Of a stretch of 64,000 nucleotides of DNA, positions 32,062 through 43,953 are shown piece by piece (the stretch's first letter is position 1; every line of letters begins with the position of its first letter). The stretch spans positions 3,513,834 through 3,577,833 of the forward strand of contig OU452213.1 of the NCBI GenBank assembly GCA_911728435.2, read 5' to 3'. The notes beneath the pieces were generated by a model. That model was not told the DNA's origin. It did no database searches and was given only the letters and a program-made list of their open reading frames with translations. Both the position numbers and the translations under genes were made by a program. Source of the DNA: Apoderus coryli (lineage: Eukaryota > Arthropoda > Insecta > Coleoptera > Attelabidae).

Positions 32062-32968
32062 CAGGGTGCGGCATCATAACTTCCTTTTTTGAAACGCGCG
32101 CTATTTAGACTGTAAAGATCGAGCTGGGGGGAGACTGCTCTTATTCGGTAGACGTGCATCTAAAGTTTTGTTCCCCATCCGGTCAGGCTCCACGATGCGT
32201 TGCAACAGTGAGCAACGTGCATTTGGACGTTCTGTCAGTGTGCCTTTCGAAATCGATTCAGGGCCTGTGCCAGATCGGAAATCAATAGTTACATGGATCT
32301 CTTTACATTCAGACAAAGCGTGAGAACCTGAAAACATTGAAGCTGTGAGAGCCTCAATATTGCGTTCTCCACGGCGTTCTGCCTGCCAACATGCATCTGT
32401 CCTAAGACTTTCCGCTCGTTCAGTGAGGCGAATTCTTCACGATGATCTTCATTACCATCCGTACAAGTTGGCGATTGTTCAAGAACTCTCCCATTTCTCG
32501 AAAACGTTCCGGAGGACGCAATTGTTTTTTTAGTGATGAGGCCCATTTTCACGTGAATGGATACGTCAACAAACAAAATACTGGGACGACACCAACCCCG
32601 AATTGCCTTAAAAGCCCCTGAACTCACCTAAAGTCACAGTGTGGTGTGCAAATTTCTTCGGCTGGGGAATTGATTCCTGGTTTTTTGAAGAAAATGAGGA
32701 AACAGTGACAGTGAATTCTAACCGATATGTAAACATGTTGGAAGATTTTTTTTCCTCGACTTAACAAATTGGATTTCGGGGTCGATTGATTTCAATAAGA
32801 CGGCGCCACGGCTCACACTTCAAGGGTATCAATGGCTGTTTTGAGGGGGCGCCTAATCTCAATCAGTGATGATTTGGAGTGGCCAGCTTGTTCCCCCGAT
32901 TTGACCCCTTGCGATTTTTTTATGGGGATTTTTGAAATCCCGTGTTTATATCATGTTGCCGCACCCTG
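32062..32968 (+). mobile_element. Complete but decayed Tc1/mariner-type transposon, 907 bp
   Basis: TA-flanked ends CAGGGTGCGGCATCATAAC (32062) and, reversed, CAGGGTGCGGCAACATGAT (ending 32968) bound a decayed transposase on the + strand. The remnant reads EQRAFGRSVSVPF, VPDRKSIVTWI, PENIEAVRASILRSPRRSA, LSARSVRRILHDDLHYHPYK, then FSDEAHFHVNGYVNKQN (first Asp). Frame breaks follow, then DGATAHTS and WPACSPDLTPCDFF. At least four frameshifts or stops disrupt it. The element length is short because the coding part is partly deleted. It belongs to the IS630/Tc1/mariner superfamily; the subfamily is uncertain. Confidence 0.85.
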
Positions 32969-34735
32969 TATTTTAAAATTAAATTTTACAGTTTCATGAT
33001 ACGTTTCAAAATTTTTAGTGGTTTAAAAAATATAGTGTTTTCAATCTTTATTCCATAGTCCTTTTTTGGCTTATTTTTATGTCAACTTCCAACTGTCTGC
33101 TGTCAATTTCAATTTGTACAATATGTACACGCATTTTCTAATACATGTACAGAGTGGTCAAAACTTAATTGCCGCCTGTCGTCGAGTTCTGAGGGAGGTA
33201 CCAAATAATTATGAAAATTTAAATACTAAACGTATGTATTAATGAAAATAATTGTCAATAAAATCTATAGTTACCTATACGCATATAATTTCTATTTCTA
33301 TTAAATATGAAACAAAGGAATATTACTATGTTTGTAATAAATATCCGCGATTAGAACATTTTCAACAAATCAACCCGTGTTGCCCTTGAGAATCATCACA
33401 AGTAGCATCAAGGTCGAGAATTAATTCTATCATTGTACATGGTTCGACACAAGTACTGACAATCGTTTATTAAACTTTAGTGATTAGATTTCTTGTAGCA
33501 TAGCGTAAGATCCATCCTAAGATGTTAAACGACGAACATTTAGAAGTGGATAGAACAGTTTAGAAGGTACGGATCCTCGATAGGTCCTATTTTGATATTT
33601 GTAATAATAAATCCTGATTTCTGCCCGACTCTATATCTACACCATACACACAACAAAAATGTTGAATGTAAAAAGAAAGATGATATTACCACAGGCTCAA
33701 GCTGATCACCAGCAGCGACAACATGAGGGCCAACAACCGAGGGCACGGCTCGCCATCAAACACATACCGCCCAGGACACAGTCAGGGTGATGGGCGATTT
33801 CTTTATTCTTCCATTCTTCGCTTTATTTGACTCAAGGTCCAATTTTGACCTTGCCTCGGTTCGGCAAACTTTGAATTAGAAAATGACATCTTTGAAGCTC
33901 ATATCTAGATCTATACAGTGTACAAAAAAAACGACTATCTATAAATTATACTGAGCATATCAGACACGCGTTTAATATACAAGGTGTGACAAATAAGTGT
34001 CAAAACTCCCTATTAACAAATGTACCCTAAAGGGCTAATATTGTCCTATATAAATGGGGGGTAAAAAATAATGCTATATAAGGGACCCAGATTAGAACGC
34101 CGAGATACTCCAAAAACCATTACTATTTTCAGAATATTCATGAAAGTTCACTGCTCATAGCATGAATTCTTTCTTTGTCTTTAGCATACTATAATTTGAT
34201 TTCAGACACCTGAAGAAGGTAGAAATTTGTAATGAAACGTTGTGTGTGAAACTATAAGCAATATGCTAGCTATCTTGAGAGTATCAAAGGATGAAAATCG
34301 TACAAACGATTGAGCAAAAACGACACAATGTAGAATGTCTGCGTGCTTATTTTTTGTTCTTCTTTACTGCATGGACAGCCTCTAATAAAAAATATTTTGC
34401 CTGTCTCAGATTGCCTTTTGTCTGATGGAATAATATAGGCGACCTTTCGAGATCAAAAATCCTTTTATTTTTACTGAGGACAGATATTTTATATGCATTT
34501 ATCTGCTCCTAACGCAGGAGCGGCGCTCCCTGATTTTGCATTCATTATAGAAATGTCTTGAAACTGCTCAAAGATAAATCTCTATTATTTTTTATTTTAT
34601 ACTTATAAAATAATCTTAGCTGAAAAATTGATTTTCGCGTATCTTTGCTAATCCAAGACTGTGCTGCTCTTCAGAGGATCGCAAGTTGATAAAAATATGG
34701 TGCGATTAAAACCAAAATATCCTTAAATGCTGCCA
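32969..34735. other. Non-coding spacer with MITE-like ends
   Basis: No domain was seen. Ends of the TA-CAG type occur near 33150, 33916 and 33978 without confirmed partners. A hammerhead-like motif lies at 34210-34237. Confidence 0.45.
34210..34237 (+). repeat. Hammerhead-like motif copy
   Basis: CTGAAGAAGGTAG, a loop and AATGAAACGTTG keep both conserved boxes and the trailing CGTTG shared with the copies at 3190 and 55522. Stem II is decayed. Confidence 0.35.
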
Positions 34736-35275
34736 AATTACTTCAGTTAGGATTTAAGGCCACTCTAGCAGCAGCATTATCAAGTAAAATAATATGACTA
34801 TAGCTCGAATTAAAGGCTACTTTATCACCAATATATTGAAGTAGAATAAAATGAATTCAGCTAGGATTTAAGGCCAGTCTAGCAGCTGTATTGCCAAGTA
34901 GAACAATATGACGATAGCTCGAATTAAAGGCTACTTTATGAGCAATATATTGAAGTAGAATAAAATTACTTCAGCTAGGATTTAAGGCCAGTCTAGCAGC
35001 TGTATTGTCAAATAGAATAATATGACCATAGCTCGAATTAAAGGCCACTTTATCAGCAATATAGTGAAGTAGAATAAAATTACTTTAGCTAGGACTTAAG
35101 GCCACTCTAGCCGCAGTTTTGTAAAGTAGAATAATATGAGTATAAGTAGAATTAAAGGCTACTTTATCAGCAATATATTGAAGTAGAATAAAATTACTTC
35201 AGCTATGCTTTAAGGCCAGTCTAGCGGCTGTATTGTCAAGTAGAATCATACGAATTAAAGGCTACTTTCTAAGCA
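34736..35275. repeat. 57-bp minisatellite in 114-bp dimers, block 1
   Basis: It alternates two related 57-bp monomers. Type A begins gaattaaaggccactttatc and type B ggatttaaggccactctagc. Both contain (gt)aaagtagaataa near their end. About 4-5 dimers are present. Confidence 0.85.
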
Positions 35276-35785
35276 GTTTAACTCTATGTTTAAAACTAAC
35301 TGGAGAATAAAGCAAAAAATCAGTTTTTAAGTGGATGAAAATTATTTTAAGCTAATTTGACGATCTTTTTTCGGAAACAGAAGGAATCTAATATCAACTG
35401 AATTTTTTATTTAAATTTTACACAAGAACAATATGAGTAATCCACTGTTTTACAAACGTCTCCCTATATATACGCCCTTGGATATATTATATGGTTTCTT
35501 ACACTCTTTGGGCACAACTAACTACCAAACGGCTAGACAGACACAACGGTTGGTGACCTCCAGAAGGGAGAGCAAAATGAAGTGCAATGCCCCATAAAAC
35601 TGACTAGACATATTATTCGATAATTTGTTTTACTTTTTTTAAATCCTGAGAGTGTATAACTGGGTAGGTATATGTGCGTGCACTATTTGTTATTCTATGA
35701 CCTGCGAATTGCGAAACAGAAGCGGTTAAAAATTTATAGAAAATTTATTAAATTTATATTCTTAGAATATTTCATATCTGTTCAA
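35276..35785. other. Non-satellite insert between blocks 1 and 2
   Basis: About 510 bp unrelated to the minisatellite. No coding or repeat signal was recognised. Confidence 0.5.
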
Positions 35786-36838
35786 GGCTGCTAGAGCAGC
35801 AGAACAGTGAAGTAGAATCAAATGACACTAGCTAGGTTTCAAGGCTACTTTAGCAGCAGTATTTTGAAGTAGAATAATATGAGAATAGCTAGAATTAAAG
35901 GCCACTTTTTCAGCAATATAGTAAAGTAGAAAAAAATTACTTCAGCTAGGATTTTAAGCTACTCTAGCAGCAGTATTGTAAAGTAGAATAATATGAGTAT
36001 ATGTAGAATTAAAGGCCACTTTTTCAGCAATATAGTAAAGTAGAAAAAAATTACTTCAGCTAGGATTTTAAGCTACTCTAGCAGCATTATTGTAAAGTAG
36101 AATAATATGAGTATATGTAGAAATAAAGGCCACTTTATCAGCAGTATTGTGAAGTAGAATTATATGGTTATAGCTAGAATTAAAGGCCACTTTTTCAGCA
36201 TTCTAGTAAAGTAGAAAAAAATTACTTCAGCTAGGATTTTAAGCTACTCTAGTAGCAGTATTGTAAAGTAGAATAATATGAGTATATGTAGAATTAAAGG
36301 CCACTTTATTAGCAGTATTTTAAAGTAGAATAATATGAGCATAGCTAGAATTAAAGGCCACTTTTTCAGCAATATAGTAAAGTAGAAAAAAAATACGTCA
36401 GCTAGGATTTTAAGCTAGTCTAGCAGCAGTATTGTCAAGTAGAATAATATGAGTATATGTAGAATTAAAGGCCACTTTATCAGCAGTATTGTGAAGAAGA
36501 ATTATATGATTATAGCTAGAATTAAATGCCACTTTTTCAGCATTATAGTAAAGTAGAGAAAAATTACTTCAGCTAGGATTTTAAGCTACTCTAGCAGCAG
36601 TATTGTAAAGTAGAATAATATGAGTATATGTAGAATTAAAGGCCACTTTATCAGCAGTATAGTTACGTAGAATAAAAGGACTTCAGCCAGGAATTAAGGC
36701 TACTCTAGCAGCAGTATTTTAAAGTAGAACAATATGAGTGTGTGTAGAATTAAAGGCCACTTTATCAGCAATATAGTAAAGTAGAATAAAATTACTTCAC
36801 CTAAGATTTAAGGTCATTCTAGCAGCAGTATTGTGATA
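35786..36838. repeat. 57-bp minisatellite in 114-bp dimers, block 2
   Basis: About 9 dimers of the same A/B monomers. B copies here read agtatatgtagaattaaagg at their junction, a variant largely private to this block, which suggests local homogenisation. Confidence 0.85.
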
Positions 36839-38190
36839 TAAAAATTGTGCGTTTGTATGATTTTAAAGGCAATTAATATTATTATTCCGTAAAACCAAAT
36901 ACATCTGCTCTATAGCACATTCGTAAACGTTGTGAGTGCCCTATAAACGTACATGTAAATGGCAATTAATTTTACGGGTGCACCCAAGCAATGTGTCAAA
37001 AGTATTGGAGAGAAATCGGTTGTAAGTACTTATATGTGTAGGATGCCATACAATATGTAAAAAATGTTGTGTCTGCCAAAGTATGATCACCTGCTGTTGA
37101 TACAGGTGCAATATTTAGGGCAAATTCACCACGTGGACATCTGTCTTCTGACTTGGGCATATGCATAACAAACACAATGTTGTAAACTGCGTAAACTGTA
37201 AACAGAAGAACTAATATTTTCAGAACAATCAAAGAAAATATCTACCTAAATTGAACTGTAGTGGACTGAGTTCAAAAAATTATTATAATTATAATTTTAC
37301 TCTTTATCTGTAATAAATTATTATAGTTTTAATTGCGAATTAAAACAATGACAATATAATATTAATAAAGATATAATTAGCATAAACAATCGCCCGGACA
37401 AGGCAGTAGCTACTAGTGGTGAGAGGCAGTTCATTTTCTAACGATAAAACTATTCCGTTGTTGTCTGAGAATTCAAGACGACCTTTAAAGAGAATATCAT
37501 TTTCACATGGTCACATACTCATTGCTATCGGTTTGATTATTTCATATAACTACAAATGTTTACTACTGCTGGCTGAAGTTTATGATTATTTCTCCAGAGT
37601 CGCAACTAGAATTTCACTTTAAAAATCACAACTCCCAAAAATTGGAACACTGGTGGTCGGCGCATTTTGTTAACTTAGCTTAGCTTAGTAAAAATGTGTG
37701 CGAGAAAAGCTCAATCTCAAACCGTTTCGTGAAAGTACAGTATTTGACAGACAAACTCTGGAATTTAGAAAGTCTTGTTTTGTTACTTTCGGGTGGAGGA
37801 CACAGTAGTCTTCCCCTATGATTTATTTTCAGCAGGAACACCACTGTGCATCGCATATAAAATAAAAGTCAATCGGTGTAAATCATATTCCAAACGGCCT
37901 TACACACTACATTGAAAATGCTGATTGGAATAATCATAATAATAACAAACAAAGAGGAATGAATATGAGGAGCGACGAGGAAGGCCAAGTTCCACATAAA
38001 TTATGACATGAGCACTGCACATTTACTATTTACGATTATTTTTGACGACTCTGAGTTTAAGTGTATTATATCTCTGATGGGTTTACAACACTGTTTACAT
38101 TGTATTCTGTGCTCTCATGTATACCATCTTTAATATTCAGCAGGAGAGACAACAATAATAAGTTGGCATTTCAAGAAATCGAATTTTTTT
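36839..38190. other. Non-satellite insert between blocks 2 and 3
   Basis: About 1.35 kb of AT-rich sequence with short frames and no recognisable domain. Confidence 0.5.
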
Positions 38191-39340
38191 GGCCTTAATG
38201 TCACTCTAGCAGGAGTATTGTCAAGGAGAAGAGTATGATTATAGCTAGAATTAAAGGCCACTTTAACAGCAATATAGTGAAGTAGAATAAAATTACTTCA
38301 GCTAGGACTTAAGGCCACTCTAGCCGCAGTTTTGTAAAGTAGAATAATATGATTATAAGTAGAATTAAAGGCTATTTTATCAGCAATATATTGTAGTAGA
38401 ATAAAATTACTTCAGCTAGGCTTTAAGGCCACTTTAGCAGCAGTTTTATCAGGTAGAAAATATGACTATAGCTCGAATTAAAGGCTACTTTCTCAGCAAT
38501 ATAGTGAAGTAGAATAAAATTACTTTAGCTAGGACTTAAGGCCACACTAGCCGCAGTTTTGTAAAGTAGAATAATATGAGTATAAGTAGAATTAAAGGCC
38601 ACTTCATCAGCAATATAGTGAAGTAGAATAAAATTACTTTAGCTAGGACTTAAGGCCACTCTAGCCGCAGTTTTGCAAAGTAGAATAATATGAGTATAAG
38701 TAGAATTAAAGGCTACTTTATCAGCAATATATTGAAGTAGAATAAAATTACTTTAGCTAGGAGTTAAGGCCACTCTAGCCGCAGTTTTGTAAAGTAGAAT
38801 AATATGAGTATAAGTAGAATTAAAGGTTACTTTATCAGCAATATATTGAAGTAGAATAAAATTACTTTAGCTAGGACTTAAGGCCACTCTAGCCGCAGTT
38901 TTGTATAGTGGAATAATATGAGTATAAGTAGAATTAAATGCTACTTGATCAGCAATACAGTGGAGTAAAATAAAATTCCTTCAGCTAGGACTTTAGGCCA
39001 CTCTAGCCGCAGTTTTGTAAAGTAGAATAATATGAGTATAAGTAGAATTAAAGGCCACTTCATCAGCAATATAGTGAAATAGAATAAAATTACTTTAGCT
39101 AGGACTTAAGGCCACTCTAGCCGCAGTTTTGTAAAGTAGAATAATATGAGTATAAGTAGAATTAAAGGCTACTTTATCAGCAATATATTGAAGTAGAATA
39201 AAATTACTTCAGCTAGGCTTTAAGGCCACTCTAGCAGGAGTATTATCAAGTAGAAAATATGACTATAGCTCGAATTAAAAGCTACTTTATCAGCAATATA
39301 GTGAAGTAAAATAAAATTCCTTCAGCTAGGACTTTGGTAG
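38191..39340. repeat. 57-bp minisatellite in 114-bp dimers, block 3
   Basis: About 10 dimers. The period is exactly 114 bp where measured (tataagtaga at 38581, 38695, 38809). B monomers here read ggacttaaggccactctagc followed by cgcagttttgtaaag, distinct from block 2. Confidence 0.88.
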
Positions 39341-39840
39341 AATAATCTAAAAGTAAGTAAGTAGACAAATTCATTGAAGGAATAGTTGTTGAGCCTTTGA
39401 TTATCTGAGTTCATTGAACATTGTTATAGACATTGACATTCAAACAAACGATAAGGGTATTTATCGCCACTGTCATTCATATATAAGTACGAACGGATAA
39501 ATAATAATATAATAATTATTGTGATTTAAAAAATGAAAGAGCAACTATGTAGTTACTGATAATTGAGCATTTTTTTAAAATTAAATATCTTAATTATTGG
39601 TTGGTTTGCATATTATTATACTGATATGATTATGGTATAGAGGGCAACAATATCAAGACCTTGGTATTTGATAAAGAAATATTGTTAATGTTTATGGTTT
39701 TGAAAGAGATAACAAAAATTGTAGTAGTGTAAAAAAAAGTAATTATTAACGTATTAACACTTCTGTCTAGTTTACCCTAGCTGACCCTTCGCTGATCACT
39801 CTGTCAGTTTCTTCAGCGCAGCTTATAATATATAATATCA
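39341..39840. other. Non-coding spacer after the minisatellite
   Basis: AT-rich sequence; nothing recognised. Confidence 0.5.
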
Positions 39841-40110
39841 TTGTCCTGCCTTATTAAAGGTGCATTTCGGTCTCTGGGCTTTGTTATCAGAACAACAACA
39901 AATTTTCACAACATTAGTTGCTTAAAGATGTTGTATTTTTCCCTGATCAGGTCCAAATTGGCATATGCGTCTGTCATATGGTCACCAATATACCGGGTTC
40001 ATGAGGACAGGATCGAACGTGTCCAAAGAAAATTTTTTAAGTACGTATATTTCAACGATCATGGACATTACCCTATAAGGGTAGGTACTATTGTTGCGCG
40101 GTTATGACGT
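39841..40110 (+). pseudogene. LINE reverse transcriptase C-terminal fragment
   Basis: An 88-residue frame carries the post-catalytic LINE signature: LGFVIRTTTNFHNISCLKML, FSLIRSKLAYASVIWSPIYR and RIERVQRKFFKYVYF. Both ends are cut off. It is preceded by taatatcattgtcctgcc, which also occurs in the dispersed repeat at about 48150. Confidence 0.7.
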
Positions 40111-41207
40111 TCAACCAGCACTGTCTGTGCGCAGGATCTGCGCCTATCAGGTATTTCTTTTTAAATTAATACATTTTGGGCTCAGGCCTGTTAGGCAATA
40201 AATGATTATTTATAAATTTCACAACCCTTCAGGCTACATGATAAAATAAAGTTTTCTACATAAAAAAGGCATACTTCTTTTTTCTCGAAAATCCTAAAGG
40301 TCATCGAGAAATTCTTCGAGTTTGAAGCCAATTCGACTATACCTAGTAGGTACTTTGAATACTCTTTGTATCCAATTGATCTTTAAATAGTTACCTTGGC
40401 AACTGGCACTTCCTAATAATCATACAATGCGACATCTGTGATTAATAACTTACTAAGTCGCATTCTGTTTAATTATTTATTTACACGGTCATTCTAATAT
40501 AACAATGAAAAATCGCTTTTATTTATTTATATTATAAAGATTAAGCTATAAATTATAAATAATAGCATTACTTGCTATTTGTTTGTATTGAAAGTACTTA
40601 CTTAAATAGTTATTTCTTTTATATTTATTGTTGTTAATTGTTATATGAGTGCATAACTAAATAAAGAATTATTAAATAATAATAGCCATAGGTGGAATAG
40701 CCTTGAGAAAATATGCAGTTATATAATAATTACATTGATTGATTGGAGAAACTGTCTCGTTTCCGTATTCAATCAAGACTTCCCTTAATTCTGTTTTATT
40801 TTTACACAACTAAAAATGCCACACAAAACATCCTAATCGTTTTAGCAGCATGCAGCTTTGAATGAAGGTTCTAGCGCCTTAACATTACTAAGAGGTTTAT
40901 ATTTTATGTTTTGACAAAAATGTTATTTTTGCATAAATATGTTAGAACCAGTTCGCATACAACATACGCATACTGTGCACAGAATCGATATTTTTTGGAA
41001 TGACATCATTCTGTTTTTGTCAAAATTTTGGTTTTTTTCTTCCTTATCCTATGCACTTATTGAATGACCCTGTATTATTACGCTTATTAATCGTTATTAT
41101 TATGAATTTAACCTTGTTTAGACATATACAAAGTATTATATGCAGTAAATATAATGTCGCATGCACACAACAGTAATTTCTAAATAGATTATAATTATAA
41201 ATATGTA
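40111..41207. other. Non-coding spacer
   Basis: Short frames only. Part of 40180-40250 (aatttcacaaccct-tcaggc) is related to 48165-48190. Confidence 0.45.
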
Positions 41208-41847
41208 CAGGGTGGGCACTTTATTAGGTTAAAATATTAATACAAAAGTTTATTGGTATTGGTCAATTTAAAAATCTAAAAATATATAGGGTGTCCCGTT
41301 TGAAATTCTCCAGTTAATGACGATGCAGCACTTTTCGGATGCTCTGTACTCAAATAATTTCTTTAAAACCAATAATCTTTTGTATTAACAGAAGTCGTAG
41401 AAAAATAAATAAAAATAGAAGTGGCATAACATGAAACTAATCAGCCTACATAACCTTTACATTTTTACTAATAAAATCTAACACTGTTGCCAATTGTTCG
41501 TTTTATTCATAGCATCAGAACACGGGTTGGTCACAGTGTTCTTACATTGCAGAACTATACAATATTTATAATATTTCTTTTTGTATTCGGCTTCCATTAC
41601 ATGTTCATAAAATATTTAACGTCAAGAAATCAATCAAATATAATATGATTCACAAAAATACAGTTCTACGGATATAAATAAATGTGTGGCTACCCCGCGG
41701 AGGGATTTGTTTATATTTACACGTCACGTTGACGTCTGGAGTGCGAGTAGTGCTACGTACAGTTTTATAACGCGAATTAAGTGAATTTTACGAGACTCTT
41801 CTACTTTACTGCATTTGTAGTGTGTAAAACTGGGTTTCCTTTAAATA

Positions 41848-42277
41848 ATGAGGAGAAAAAAGTGCTTAGTTTGCATGACGAGTGATTGTCCGAATAAGGT
41901 TACGTGTCACAAGTAAGTACAATGGCGTAGATTTTGGGATTTTGCAGAGATAGTAGTTAACATGAGTTGTTTAAATATACTATACACCTAGTTGCAAAAT
42001 AGATAGTAATATAATAAACAAAAATAATTGTAAATTCATAAAATGCTTTATATTTCATAATTTCTTAATAAATAGTAGCATATCATCATCATTATACATG
42101 TATAATGGATATGCACAGATCTTTAAGTAAGTACCTTACGATAAAGAGAAGATATGGGATGTGGTGCAAGTGTGCATTATGATCCTATATATTTTATTCA
42201 TAGCACTTATTCATGTTTTATAGTATAGTACAATAACTCTTGTAGGTTTCCCAGTGATCAAGCCGTTAGAAGAGTGG
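41848..42277 (+). pseudogene. Split THAP-type zinc-finger start (join 41848-41912, 42246-42277)
   Basis: ATG at 41848 codes MRRKKCLVCMTSDCPNKVTC-H up to donor aa|gtaagt (41913). After a 333-bp intron, acceptor cttgtag|gtttcc (42245) restores the frame to give HKFPSDQAVRRV. C-x2-C followed by HKFP is the start of a THAP (C2CH) domain, a DNA-binding fold of P-element-like and ISL2EU-like transposases and of some host proteins. A plausible 5' UTR with CG-containing sequence lies at 41690-41847. The coding sequence is cut where LINE sequence begins. It may be a transposase or a captured host exon. Confidence 0.6.
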
Positions 42278-42279
42278 TG

Positions 42280-43850
42280 TACTTCCCGATTTCAAACCAT
42301 GATTTCAAAAGAATTATACTATGCCACTGGCTTTTGTTTACAACACTCCTTCTGTCATTAAAAAGGTAAATGAGAATAATTTATTGCCTGAAGTTCAGTC
42401 CGGATTTCGCAGGATGCATAGCACTAACACTGCGTTGCTAAAAGTCGTAGATGATATTGCACGAGCAATGGACAATTCAGAGCTCACGGTTCTTGTTTTA
42501 TTGGACCAGAGTAAGGCGTTTGACTTGGTGAATTTTGATTTGCTCTTGTCTAAGTTGAAATATATTGGTTTCACCGAGACATGCATGGAATGGTTTCGGA
42601 ATTACTTAGTTCATAGAAAACAGAGAGTTAAAATTAGTCCTTCAGATTTATCTGACTTTAAAGAAACAACATGTGGTGTCCCTCAGGGTAGCATATTGGG
42701 CCCTCTTCTGTTTTCTTTGTATACTTTTGACATAGGCAGCGTGGTTCAACACTGTCGTATCCATATGTATGCGGACGATATCCAGTTTTATATGTCATTC
42801 CCTTTGGGTGACTTGCCTACAGTGATGAGGGATATGGACAAGGATCTGTGTGGGTTTTCGAGATGGTGCCTTGACAATGGACTAAAAATTAATCCAAAAA
42901 AGTCAATTGCAATGTGTTTTGGAAATGAGCGTGTGACTGAGCTTGTTGAGACTGCTTTCGGTGTAAAGATTAATAGCGTCGAAGTCCAGTGGAAGAGAGA
43001 GGCCCGTAATTTGGGTGTTATTTTCGATACCAGACTGTCTTTTCATGAGCATTGCATCCATGTTTATAAGAATGCGTTTTATAGACTGAAGTCATTGTAT
43101 CATCTTAAGGATGTTTTGGATGAAAGGACGAAGCTTTCTCTGGTTAAAGTATTGGTGTATCCCAACATTGACTACTGCTCTCAGGTATATTATAGCTTTC
43201 TAACAGATTATAATAAAGCCAAGATTCAAAGAGTGCAGAATGCTTGCATTAGGTATGTCTGTAAAGTGCCTTATAGGGCACATATAACTCCATTCTATGA
43301 GAGACTGTCTGAGATTAGGCTCGGTTCTAGACTGAAATTTTTTTACATTATGATGCTATATAAATTGTATCAGTCTGAATCGCCGTCTTACTTATATAGA
43401 CTATTGAACAGGCGTTCTAGTGTTCACAATGTGAATATACGGACTAATTCTTTCACTATTCCCCAGCACAGAACCGCTAGATATGAGGGTTCATTTTCGT
43501 GTATGGCGCCTAAATTGCTGAATTCTGTATATTATTTGTTGGACTTGTCACCAAGTTCATTTAAAAGCCAATTAAGAATGTGTATTTCTGTTATTTGATG
43601 TGCTATTAATTTATGTACTTAAAATTTAAATATTGTTGATTAGCTCTGGTTTCCTGCTTTTTGTTTCTTCTTAACTGTGTGCGTATATGTATTTTTTTTT
43701 ATATCTTAGGAAGAGTGGAAGAATGACTTAAAGTCAAACTCTTTCCTTTTGCTGAAATTACTAATTTATGTATGAGTTCATTTGATTTTTGTAATTTTTG
43801 ATTTCACAATAAATGATTTATTATTATTATTATTATTATTAAATATTGAC
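42280..43850 (+). pseudogene. Jockey/CR1-like LINE, intact RT frame, 5' truncated
   Basis: An uninterrupted 425-residue frame (42321-43598) covers the reverse transcriptase from just before VQSGFRRMHSTNTALL through LLDQSKAFDLVNFDLLLSKL, CGVPQGSILGPLLFSLYTFD, catalytic MYADDIQFY, NLGVIFDTRLSFHEHCIHVY and the C-terminal VQNACIRYVCKVPYRAHITP. The Asp triad is intact. The start codon given is only the first Met after the 5' truncation point; the true protein began far upstream. The 3' end shows a poly(ATT) tail at 43818-43841. It lies inside the TIR element at 41208-43953, so it is younger than that element. Confidence 0.9.
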
Positions 43851-43953
43851 CTTTATGTTATGAAGACAAACATTGAAATTAGATGACATTTCTATTTTTA
43901 TTTATTTTTCTGAGACAGAAATGGTATGGTCCCCTAATAAAGTGCACACCCTG

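Larger units (their letters stand above)
41208..43953 (+). mobile_element. TA-flanked TIR element carrying a THAP-domain exon pair, interrupted by a LINE
   Basis: The left end CAGGGTGGGCACTTTATTAG (41208) matches the reverse complement of the right end, CAGGGTGTGCACTTTATTAG (ending 43953). Both are flanked by TA (41206, 43954). Inside are a 5' region, a split THAP zinc-finger coding start (41848-41912, 42246-about 42277), a LINE insertion and a 110-bp right end. Elements with THAP transposases and 2-bp targets are known (ISL2EU/IS4EU); that assignment is inference. The coding part after the THAP start is missing. Confidence 0.6.

Noticed and set aside
34736..39340. CRISPR-like array
   Set aside because: Adjacent homologous monomers without unique spacers, in a eukaryotic genome; this is a minisatellite.
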